Of a DNA stretch of 64,000 nt, positions 33,939 through 45,225 are shown in pieces. The stretch comes from Paenibacillus sp. 1781tsa1 (lineage in GTDB: Bacteria > Bacillota > Bacilli > Paenibacillales > Paenibacillaceae). A program made the translations under genes and the position numbers. Position 1 is the stretch's first letter. Each line of letters begins with the position of its first letter. The stretch covers positions 6,200,001 to 6,264,000 of the forward strand of contig NZ_JAMYWY010000001.1 of NCBI RefSeq assembly GCF_024159265.1. Direction: 5' to 3'. Under the pieces are notes generated by a model. The model was not told the origin of the DNA and searched no databases. It saw only the letters and a program-made list of their open reading frames with translations.

Positions 33939-35009
33939 CTAGGGCTGCTTCGCTGCATTGATCGTATCACGAATCAACTGAGCACGATAGATGTCACGTT
34001 CATCTGTCCGCATATCTTCGCCATATGTTTTCTGCAAAAATCCCGGCTGTGTCATCACATTCAACTCATTCATTACCGTGATAGACAGTCCATCCAACAA
34101 GCCGAGATCCACGCCAAGGCGTACATCCGATAAGCGTTGTGCAGCTTCCTTGGAATCTACAATAGCTGCATGAGACAATATGCCGTAAGAACGCATGACA
34201 CGATCCGTAATTCGAAGTCTGGAGTCGGTAATTAACCGTTCTCTGGCTGTACGTTCATGACCAATCATCTGTAAAACAACACCATGCAGGTTCTCAATGA
34301 CTTCCTGTTCGGTCTGCCCCAGTGTAATCTGATTCGAGATCTGGAACAGGTTACCCATAGCTTCGCTGCCTTCACCGTATATCCCTCTTACAGTCAATCC
34401 CACTTGGGAAACTGCGGTTAAAATACGGCCAATCTGCTGCGTCATCACCAAGGCAGGCAGGTGCATCATGACAGATGCTCTGACACCTGTACCTACATTA
34501 GTAGGACAGCTGGTTAAGTATCCTCTGCGATCATCAAAAGCATAATCCACGTGCGCTTCAAAAGCATCATCTATTGCGGAAGCTTTCTCCCAGGCTTCTT
34601 TCACCTGGAACCCCGGATAGAGGCACTGGATACGAAGATGATCTTCTTCATTAATCATAATACTGACAGACTCATCCTCACTGAGAATAACCGCACCATT
34701 CCTGGATTCATTCGCAAGACTTGGACTGATGAGATGTTTCTCCACCAGCACCCGTTTGTCGAGTTCGTCAATATCGATCAGATCCAAAGTATGAAAATCC
34801 CCAAAGGCATGAACGTCATCGTATTGAAGTACTTCGCTCAGCTTATTCAGCACCTCTTCCGATTGCTCATTAGAAGCCAGCATCGGAAACGGAACATGCT
34901 GAAGGTTGCGCGCAATCCGGACACGGCTGCTAATGACGATTTCGGAATCAGCCGCATCACTGCGCATCCAGTCGCTGAGCGCCTTCTCTGTAAAGCGCAG
35001 ATTAGGCAT
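33939..35009 (-). CDS. mcsB: Protein-arginine kinase McsB
   Basis: This 356-residue phosphagen-kinase-like enzyme phosphorylates arginine residues, marking proteins for ClpCP and inactivating CtsR. The N-terminal VISSRVRIARNL, the INEEDHLRIQ loop with the catalytic glutamate near 121-122, the CPTNVGTGVRASV segment with the active-site cysteine, and the RGIYGEGSEAMGNLFQISNQ region are all present. It follows mcsA by 28 bp. Confidence 0.97.
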   Translation of the reverse strand: MPNLRFTEKALSDWMRSDAADSEIVISSRVRIARNLQHVPFPMLASNEQSEEVLNKLSEVLQYDDVHAFGDFHTLDLIDIDELDKRVLVEKHLISPSLANESRNGAVILSEDESVSIMINEEDHLRIQCLYPGFQVKEAWEKASAIDDAFEAHVDYAFDDRRGYLTSCPTNVGTGVRASVMMHLPALVMTQQIGRILTAVSQVGLTVRGIYGEGSEAMGNLFQISNQITLGQTEQEVIENLHGVVLQMIGHERTARERLITDSRLRITDRVMRSYGILSHAAIVDSKEAAQRLSDVRLGVDLGLLDGLSITVMNELNVMTQPGFLQKTYGEDMRTDERDIYRAQLIRDTINAAKQP

Positions 35010-35037
35010 TACGCATCCCTCCTACTCATGACAAACT

Positions 35038-35562
35038 TTACTCCTGAGCTATTCCTTTTTCAAGTCCTCTGATCTGGTCACGGATCTGAGCCGCCTCTTC
35101 AAATTCCTCTTGGGCGATGCTCTCCTGGAGCTCACGCTTCAGATCAGCGATTTGCCGTTTCACCTTAATGCGACCACCAGCTCGTGCAGGCACTTTGCCT
35201 ACATGGGACGTACTACCATGAACCCGCTTGAACAAAGGGTCCAGACGGCTGTCAAAATATTTATAACATGAACTGCAGCCAAATCGGCCTATCTTGCTGA
35301 ATTGTGCGTACGTCATACCACACTCTTCACACTGAAGTGCTTTTGCAGGTGGTGTTCCTGCCGATCCACTTTTGCCGGCTGGATCAAAATCAAGCAACCC
35401 GGACAACAAGTTGTGAATGGAAAACCCACCTGCTGTTCCAGGAATCATTTCCCCTTTTTCGCGGGCACATGACTCACAAATATGGAATTCCGTCTTCTCT
35501 CCATTTACAATCTTCGTAAAATGTAGTGTCGCCGGACGTTTATTACATTCTTGGCACAGCAT
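35038..35562 (-). CDS. mcsA: McsA, zinc-finger activator of McsB
   Basis: This 174-residue protein activates McsB kinase. Four CxxC pairs are visible (CQEC, CESC, CEEC and CSSC), forming two zinc-binding units, followed by a C-terminal UVR motif (IADLKRELQESIAQEEFEEAAQIRDQ). It lies between ctsR and mcsB in the expected operon. Confidence 0.95.
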   Translation of the reverse strand: MLCQECNKRPATLHFTKIVNGEKTEFHICESCAREKGEMIPGTAGGFSIHNLLSGLLDFDPAGKSGSAGTPPAKALQCEECGMTYAQFSKIGRFGCSSCYKYFDSRLDPLFKRVHGSTSHVGKVPARAGGRIKVKRQIADLKRELQESIAQEEFEEAAQIRDQIRGLEKGIAQE

Positions 35563-35593
35563 AATGATGTACCTCCTTTGACCCCGATAGTTT

Positions 35594-36055
35594 TCATTTA
35601 CCGAGCAAAGATATTAACATCGCCTTTAACATTCTGGCACGAATTTGATCCCGGTAAGGAAGTTTGACCAATATAACCTCTCTAGATACAGCTGCTCGCA
35701 TCAACCCAGCTTCACGCTTGCTCAAGAAACGTGCTTCTTCCAATTGATAAATCAGACCTTCGGCAGCTGTCTGCCCGATCTCATCACCAATACTATGGTG
35801 CAAATGATTATGCAGAGCTGAATGGGCTGGTAATTCAATGCGCTGTATGCGAACATAACCACCACCACCGCGTTTACTCTCTACCAGGTATCCCTTCTCG
35901 AGTGTAAAACGTGTGCTGATGACATAATTGATCTGGGAAGGTACACATGAGAACTGATCTGCCAGATCATTACGCTGAATTTCAACCATTCCTTCGGGAC
36001 TTTCATGCAAAATACTCTTCAGATATCGTTCGATAATATCAGAGATATTACGCAT
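35594..36055 (-). CDS. ctsR: Class III stress-gene repressor CtsR
   Basis: This ~153-residue protein represses the clp genes by binding tandem heptads through its winged helix-turn-helix. It starts MRNISDIIERYLKSIL; the DNA-binding segment includes YVISTRFTLEKGYLVESKRGGGGYVRI with the Gly-rich wing that acts as the heat sensor. The frame is open to 36133, but the ATG at 36055 after GGAGGATGATTGG is the homologue start. A matching operator lies at its own promoter, so the operon is autoregulated. The untranslated leader is unusually long, ~270 nt. Confidence 0.95.
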   Translation of the reverse strand: MRNISDIIERYLKSILHESPEGMVEIQRNDLADQFSCVPSQINYVISTRFTLEKGYLVESKRGGGGYVRIQRIELPAHSALHNHLHHSIGDEIGQTAAEGLIYQLEEARFLSKREAGLMRAAVSREVILVKLPYRDQIRARMLKAMLISLLGK

Positions 36056-36303
36056 CCAATCATCCTCCACTGTCTGAAACGTTAAGTCAATAAGGACCCA
36101 CACGCCCCCACAGAGTACACCTTCTCTACCCATTTAACCAATCAGGAAAACAGCGAATCTTGCTTCCACAGGTATCAACAGGAGAGCGAAGGAAGCACGA
36201 AGGTCCTTTAATATTCCCTTGATCCTCCGATGTAATGAATCCCGTATATTGGCGATCATGCATCAGATTGTAGAAAGAAAGCTACTTAAGTATTAAACCT
36301 TTA

Positions 36304-36326
36304 GTTGACTTTGACTTTCTTTGACT
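36304..36326 (-). promoter_or_regulatory. CtsR operator
   Basis: The minus strand reads AGTCAAAGAAAGTCAAA, a perfect match to the CtsR consensus RGTCAAANANRGTCAAA, followed directly by a third GTCAA half-heptad. It lies just downstream of the -10 box, over the start site, so bound CtsR would block initiation. Confidence 0.93.
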
Positions 36327-36334
36327 TTATATAC

Positions 36335-36362
36335 ATTATAGCATATTTTGTGGGTTTGCCAA
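36335..36362 (-). promoter_or_regulatory. Sigma-A type promoter of the ctsR operon
   Basis: TTGGCA, a 16-bp spacer and a perfect TATAAT lie directly upstream of the CtsR operator. Confidence 0.85.
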
Positions 36363-36409
36363 GTGGGGTCACTATTCATTTTTTACGATTTTACACGAAA
36401 TATTCCCCA

Positions 36410-36444
36410 GACACAAAAAAACCTCTCCAAAACCGCTGGAGAAG
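36410..36444 (-). terminator. Terminator after the Eis-like gene
   Basis: CTTCTCCA and TGGAGAGG pair around a short loop, followed by a run of seven T residues on the minus strand, ~75 bp beyond the stop of the acetyltransferase and upstream of the ctsR promoter. Confidence 0.82.
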
Positions 36445-36516
36445 TCCATTTGTCTTTCAATTACGCCTTATTTCTATATAAGCTAATCCAGTTAAATCGA
36501 GCAGTGGAAGTAGTCA

Positions 36517-37692
36517 TCAAAAGAAATCGAGTAAATAGGTTTCCCGTTCAGGTATCGCTTGTTCCAGAGCCTTGATTGCTGTGTTCGGTCCGTGAATTCT
36601 TCCCATTCGTGCCATTTCCGTTGGTCTGCGATATCCCATCAGCACCGCAGTAAGGGCTTGAATATCTACCTTAATAGTCTGATCATCAGTAACTGGCTCC
36701 GAAGTTTTCCATATGGATGCTGTTCCATTCATTGCTACGTTCAATTGCCATACTCCTTCATTCCACGGAGCGTGGGAATCCTCTACCTGTAGAACAATCT
36801 GCACCGGTGAGTCCTGGCTTGCAAAAGGATACTGGGATATAAACTGCTCCACACTAACGATACGCGCCATAAAATAAGGTACGATCTCCTGCTGAATCCG
36901 CGGGTTATCCAATTGGAAAGCAAGCGTATCACTTGCAGGTGCCTGCAACGTAACTTCCTGGATCATGGAATCATGGTTAGCAATGAAGGTCCACAGTCCT
37001 TGCCTAGCCTCTTCGTTCAGATAGATGATCTCTTTAATGGTAAACTTATTTTCCTTAACCTCATATAAAAGATAACCTTGTGCTGCATCAGCTTTATCGT
37101 AATATACAGCCTTCTGGCTGCTTCCATTAACCAAAACTGAATTCTCCCACCTTGCATCATCCCGAACCAGAGTTCCGTTATAACGCTCAGCATAAGCACT
37201 GTATACTTCCTTTAATATGTTGAGGCTCGGATCTCCACGCCGAATTGTTCCAGGTGTCGCTTTTTTCATAGGCAAATGAGCTGTAGGTACTTTATACCGT
37301 TTAAATTCAACATACGTCTCCCATCCATACTTTCGATAGAAACCAAAAGAGAATGGATGCAAGAACGATATACTTTGTTTGTTACGATTCATTTCTTCCA
37401 ACGCATGCTTCAGCAGACCCGCTACCCAACCTTTGCGTCTATACTCTGGCCAGGTGGCTACACCCGCAATACCGCCCATCTCGAACGATCTACCATGAAT
37501 ATAGGTTTGAAAAGGAATAATGTGAAGTTTGGCTCCTAGCTGCCCTTCCTCATATACACCCCATATATCCTGTGACGAAAATTGACTCCGCCGTTTTTCT
37601 TTTTGTTCTTCACTCATTACTACTTGAAAAGCATATTCGGAGAGTGCCATCGCCGGTTCAAAATCATCTACCGTCAATTTTTGAATTTCCAT
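36517..37692 (-). CDS. Eis-like GNAT family N-acetyltransferase
   Basis: This 391-residue protein matches the layout of the Eis family: two GNAT domains and a C-terminal sterol-carrier-like domain. The acetyl-CoA loop region shows VATWPEYRRKGWVAGLLKHAL near residues 78-98, and HPFSFGFYRKYGWE near 112-125. The C-terminus ends in Phe-Phe; in Eis the terminal carboxylate takes part in catalysis. Family members acetylate amines on aminoglycosides, peptides or proteins, so the real substrate cannot be told from sequence. It is a single gene with its own terminator, between ctsR and the rRNA operon. Confidence 0.87.
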   Translation of the reverse strand: MEIQKLTVDDFEPAMALSEYAFQVVMSEEQKEKRRSQFSSQDIWGVYEEGQLGAKLHIIPFQTYIHGRSFEMGGIAGVATWPEYRRKGWVAGLLKHALEEMNRNKQSISFLHPFSFGFYRKYGWETYVEFKRYKVPTAHLPMKKATPGTIRRGDPSLNILKEVYSAYAERYNGTLVRDDARWENSVLVNGSSQKAVYYDKADAAQGYLLYEVKENKFTIKEIIYLNEEARQGLWTFIANHDSMIQEVTLQAPASDTLAFQLDNPRIQQEIVPYFMARIVSVEQFISQYPFASQDSPVQIVLQVEDSHAPWNEGVWQLNVAMNGTASIWKTSEPVTDDQTIKVDIQALTAVLMGYRRPTEMARMGRIHGPNTAIKALEQAIPERETYLLDFF

Positions 37693-37796
37693 ACCGCCCT
37701 ACACCCCATTCGCTAGAGTTATTATCAATCCAAATCTGGCCTGATATGTGATATATGTACCCCTTTGAGTGTGTCAGAGGATTCCTACAAAGTCAA

Positions 37797-37819
37797 ATAA
37801 GAGATGCTTTCGCATCCCT
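37797..37819 (-). terminator. Second terminator hairpin after 5S rRNA
   Basis: AGGGATGC and GCATCTCT pair around a GAAA tetraloop on the minus strand, just after the TTTA repeat. It forms a tandem terminator with the hairpin next to 5S. The T-tail is modest (TTATTTG). Confidence 0.65.
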
Positions 37820-37846
37820 AAAATAAATAAATAAATAAATAAATAA
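37818..37846 (-). repeat. (TTTA)n tetranucleotide tract
   Basis: About seven tandem copies of AAAT (TTTA on the transcribed strand) lie directly behind the first 5S terminator hairpin and make up its T-rich tail. Such tracts can change length by slippage. Confidence 0.92.
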
Positions 37847-37877
37847 AAACCACCACCGAATAACATCGGCAGTGGTT
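37847..37877 (-). terminator. First terminator hairpin after 5S rRNA
   Basis: ACCACTGCCGA and TCGGTGGTGGT pair with two mismatches around a 6-nt loop, 5 bp after the 5S 3' end, followed by TTTTTATTTATTTATTT on the minus strand. Confidence 0.82.
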
Positions 37878-37881
37878 CTTC

Positions 37882-37998
37882 GCTTGGCGGCGTCCTACTC
37901 TCCCAGGACCCTGCGGTCCAAGTACCATCGGCGCTAGAGGGCTTAACGGTCGTGTTCGGGATGGGTACGTGTGGAACCCCTCCGCCATCGCCACCAAA
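37882..37998 (-). rRNA. rrf: 5S ribosomal RNA
   Basis: This ~117-nt RNA starts TTTGGTGGCGATGGCGGAG and ends near GGACGCCGCCAAGC; these ends pair to form helix I. The conserved CCCATCCCGAACACG loop is present. It lies ~140 bp after 23S in the same operon. The end positions are estimated to within a few bases. Confidence 0.96.
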
Positions 37999-38092
37999 CG
38001 AGCATTTGTGTAACAAATGCGTTCGCGTTCCATTCGGTCCTACACGGCTGTGTGGATGAATGGTTCAGCGCATATTCAGAGTTGTTGTTCTC

Positions 38093-38126
38093 TGAAAACT
38101 AGATTCGAAACGAAACATGCGAATTA
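38093..38126 (-). other. 23S processing stem, 3' arm
   Basis: This ~34-nt stretch after 23S is largely complementary to 41208-41245, just before 23S. Pairing brings the two ends of pre-23S together in the long double-stranded stem cut by RNase III and Mini-III. Confidence 0.8.
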
Positions 38127-38138
38127 TCACTTGCTATT

Positions 38139-41063
<2,925 letters not shown>

Positions 41064-41207
41064 ATATCGCTCGTGTTCGAGCTGTCACTCCGCTTGTTTT
41101 GGACTGCGTCCAAAGCCAAAAGTCGTTCCATTTCGATCACTCGCTCATGCAATCTACCGTTTTTATTGAAACTTGTTCAACACAAGCTCAGCTAAAAAGG
41201 AATGTTC

Positions 41208-41245
41208 TAATTCGCATTTACTTTCGTTTCGATATCTAGTTTTCA
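41208..41245 (-). other. 23S processing stem, 5' arm
   Basis: This sequence before 23S pairs with 38093-38126 after 23S to form the precursor stem. It includes ACTAGATATCGAAACG, matched by CGTTTCGAATCTAGT on the other arm. Confidence 0.8.
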
Positions 41246-41273
41246 AAGAACAAGCCAAATAGATGAAATTGTT

Positions 41274-41349
41274 TGGTGGAGCCAAGCGGGATCGAACCGC
41301 TGACCTCCTGCTTGCAAGGCAGGCGCTCTCCCAGCTGAGCTATGGCCCC
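41274..41349 (-). tRNA. tRNA-Ala (UGC)
   Basis: This 76-nt tRNA has a 7-bp acceptor stem (GGGGCCA/TGGCTCC), anticodon TGC in the loop CTTGCAA, the TTCGATC T-loop and an encoded 3' CCA. It lies in the 16S-23S spacer. No tRNA-Ile is present in this spacer. Confidence 0.97.
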
Positions 41350-41361
41350 TCAAATTCCATC

Positions 41362-41386
41362 AAAACTGAACAAATGGATAAGTAAC
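41362..41386 (-). other. 16S processing stem, 3' arm
   Basis: This ~25-nt stretch of the spacer is complementary to 43066-43090 upstream of 16S, with one unpaired base. Together they form the pre-16S stem recognised by RNase III. Confidence 0.8.
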
Positions 41387-41454
41387 TGTGTTGCTGTTGC
41401 AGATTCCATGAACCTGCATATTTGAATGTTTCCGTTGCAGGAAACGATTCTCCA

Positions 41455-43010
<1,556 letters not shown>

Positions 43011-43065
43011 GTATTGAAAAGAGCGATAAGCTCATTTTGAATCTGACGATTCATTGTGAATCAAA

Positions 43066-43090
43066 AGTTACTATCCATTTGTTCAGTTTT
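43066..43090 (-). other. 16S processing stem, 5' arm
   Basis: This leader sequence (AAAACTGAACAAATGGATAG on the minus strand) pairs with 41362-41386 to form the pre-16S processing stem. Confidence 0.8.
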
Positions 43091-43114
43091 CAAGGAACTT
43101 GTATGTCCGTATAT

Positions 43115-43130
43115 GTTGACGTTTGTCAAC
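43115..43130. other. TTGAC-type inverted repeat in the rRNA leader
   Basis: GTTGAC and GTCAAC flank a 4-nt centre, a perfect small palindrome just downstream of the rRNA promoter. The minus-strand arm contains TTGACA, but no good -10 follows at the right distance. It may be a second, weak -35 or a leader hairpin. Confidence 0.45.
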
Positions 43131-43144
43131 CGGACAGGAATCTT

Positions 43145-43174
43145 ATCGTATCATGTTAACTAACTTACTGTCAA
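43145..43174 (-). promoter_or_regulatory. rRNA operon promoter
   Basis: A perfect TTGACA, an 18-bp spacer and TACGAT lie ~135 bp upstream of the 16S 5' end. It is the only strong promoter visible on this strand before 16S. Confidence 0.8.
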
Positions 43175-43505
43175 CACTTTGTTTTCGTCACCTTTCAAAT
43201 GATTATGACAATCATTCGTTTGAAGCGACAAGAAATAATATATCATGTCATGAATTATTTAGCAAGCATTTTTAATCAACCATCTATTATCATGAAATTC
43301 TTCTTAACGGTACCTTTGCCCTCAGGCCAATATGCGACATATTAACACCTTATCTGAAGCCAAGATGGAACCCTTTAAAGGTTACCCTATATTAATGTAA
43401 CAGATTATTTCTATAATACGACCTCTATTTCATAATTAATAAGAATCCAGATGAAGCTCAGCTAGAGCCCCCGATGGGGATAATGAGCCCTGCCCTCCTG
43501 TTGGT
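43175..43505. other. A/T-rich intergenic stretch upstream of the rRNA operon
   Basis: No gene is visible. Near 43197-43215 there is a short inverted repeat AATGATT/AATCATT around ATGAC, and near 43467-43482 a CCCC/GGGG hairpin. The A/T-rich part next to the promoter could act as an UP element; I see nothing firmer. Confidence 0.4.
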
Positions 43506-43535
43506 TTGAAGAAAGTGATCCAAAAACTCTATAAT
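43506..43535 (+). promoter_or_regulatory. Possible promoter of the plus-strand molybdoenzyme gene
   Basis: TTGAAG, an 18-bp spacer and a perfect TATAAT lie on the plus strand and would leave a ~185-nt leader before 43725. The leader has a small CTACTT/AAGTAG hairpin near 43578-43593 but no riboswitch I recognise. Confidence 0.55.
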
Positions 43536-43724
43536 AAGGTATATAGATATAGGGATAAGGCTAAGCCATCAAGTGTTCTACTTATATAAGTAGTCTACGA
43601 AGTATTGTTTAGCATCTCGCCTGCCTGAATCTATACTCAGATAACACGCACTCCATTCACAACTGGCTATTACATAACAAAGTTCTGGTTAAACTCATTA
43701 CTAACCTATATGGGGTGATCGCAC

Positions 43725-45098
43725 TTGAAACAATGGTTGAAGAACAGACGCAAAGGTTACGGCAAAAAGTTGGTTTCCATCCATGCTTGGAATGCCTGGA
43801 TTGTAGTGATCCTTGCTATATCAGGTCTTATGCTGGTAGGCGGCTTTTGGCGAGAGATACTCGGGATCGGTCGTGTCTGGTTAAAATGGCTACATATCAT
43901 CGTTGGGCTAGCTATGCTGGCACCCGTGGTATATTACTTGATTTTGGCCGGAAAGCACTGGAAGCAGCTTCGCAATAGACCTTGGCAAAGGGTGAACACC
44001 ATCTTTGTTCTTGCGCTGCTGGTAGGCTGGCTACTCTCGGGTATTGTGTTATGGCAGTTCAAGCTAGCTGGACCTCGATGGTCGAACGCTGCACTTCTGA
44101 TCCATGACCTGCTGACTTGGGTGGGCTTACCTTATATCATCTATCACTCAATAACTCGGACCAAGTGGCTAAAGGACCCTGCACGTCGTGCGGTTAAAAC
44201 CACTACAACTTCAACACAAGCTCAAAATGCAGCTGATCCATCAGATTCAATATCGGATGAAAAAGAAACTCCGGCTGCTATATCTTCTTCCCAATTTGAT
44301 CATAGTTCCGAGAGAGATTCTCTCAAACCCGAGGAGCGACCTCAGCCGCTGTATACACGCCGAGCTTTCATCCGTTCTGCTGTAGGTGTTGGCCTCGCCG
44401 TCACGCTTGGACCTACTTTTATATCCTGGGTAGGACGAAATCTCAAGATTGATAACAGTATCGATAGTATGCTGGAGAACGATCCTAACCGTATGGTTCC
44501 TTTGCCACAACCGCTGTCTGCCTCTTCACCTCCCATTGGAGGCGGGGCTGAAGGTCATTTCCGCGTATATACGGTTACGCCTATACCGTCCTTCTCCAAT
44601 GCTAACTGGTCTTTCCGAATTGATGGATTGGTTGAACGGGCACAAGTCTGGAACTGGGAACAGTTCGTGAAGCTCGCGCGTACCGTACAGGTTAGTGATT
44701 TCCACTGTGTAACAGGGTGGTCTGTATATAAAAATACCTGGGAAGGCATCTCACTTGCACAGCTTTTGAAACAAGCGGGGGTAAAGCCGGAAGCTCATAG
44801 TGTGAAGTTTTATTCCGGTGATGGTGTGTATACAGATGCGATTACGATGGATCAAGCACAAATGGAGGATATTATGGTGGCTGTCATGCACGATGGCAAA
44901 CCCATCCCGGCTGATCTTGGCGGTCCGGTACGGCTCGTCATTCCTCAAATGTATGCATACAAATCAGTAAAATGGTTGAATCGCATTGAACTCATCGCCA
45001 GCGAACATATCGGTTACTGGGAAGAGCGAGGATATGACAAGGATGCATGGCTTACAGGCGCATCTCAGCGCATCCCTAACAATATAAGTGGATCATGA
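43725..45098 (+). CDS. Fusion of cytochrome b-like membrane domain and sulfite-oxidase-type molybdopterin domain
   Basis: This 457-residue protein has two parts. Residues ~15-145 form four transmembrane helices with His20, His57, His127 and His141 placed as possible haem ligands, as in cytochrome b561 or MsrQ-like subunits. A polar linker (~155-208) leads to a twin-arginine motif, TRRAFIR at 211-217, and a hydrophobic segment. Residues ~275-445 are an oxidoreductase molybdopterin-binding domain with DFHCVTGW; Cys328 is the expected molybdenum ligand. The layout suggests a membrane-anchored, Tat-exported reductase or oxidase passing electrons to or from quinone. The substrate is unknown. It starts with TTG after GGGGTGATCGCAC. 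It is a lone gene with its own terminator. Confidence 0.85.
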   Translation: MKQWLKNRRKGYGKKLVSIHAWNAWIVVILAISGLMLVGGFWREILGIGRVWLKWLHIIVGLAMLAPVVYYLILAGKHWKQLRNRPWQRVNTIFVLALLVGWLLSGIVLWQFKLAGPRWSNAALLIHDLLTWVGLPYIIYHSITRTKWLKDPARRAVKTTTTSTQAQNAADPSDSISDEKETPAAISSSQFDHSSERDSLKPEERPQPLYTRRAFIRSAVGVGLAVTLGPTFISWVGRNLKIDNSIDSMLENDPNRMVPLPQPLSASSPPIGGGAEGHFRVYTVTPIPSFSNANWSFRIDGLVERAQVWNWEQFVKLARTVQVSDFHCVTGWSVYKNTWEGISLAQLLKQAGVKPEAHSVKFYSGDGVYTDAITMDQAQMEDIMVAVMHDGKPIPADLGGPVRLVIPQMYAYKSVKWLNRIELIASEHIGYWEERGYDKDAWLTGASQRIPNNISGS

Positions 45099-45155
45099 TC
45101 CGTTTAGTTAAGACTGGTGGCGTTCATTCGTTGTATTAATCATTCAAATAACAGC

Positions 45156-45198
45156 AAAAGCCCCCGACCACGTATCCGTGTCTTCGGGGGCTTTCTTA
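45156..45198. terminator. Bidirectional terminator between the molybdoenzyme gene and ligA
   Basis: AAAGCCCCCGA and TCGGGGGCTTT form an 11-bp stem with an inner CCACG/CGTG-type pairing, followed by TCTTATT on the plus strand. It sits between converging genes and can serve both. Confidence 0.88.
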
Positions 45199-45225
45199 TT
45201 AGTAACTTTTTTGTTCGATTATCTT

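Noticed and set aside
37818..37846. AAAT tract as a CRISPR or origin-type repeat
   Set aside because: It is a simple tetranucleotide microsatellite behind the 5S terminator, with no DnaA boxes or spacers.
43175..43724. A riboswitch upstream of the molybdoenzyme gene (for example a Moco motif)
   Set aside because: Only a small hairpin is visible; I could not find the conserved core of any riboswitch I know.
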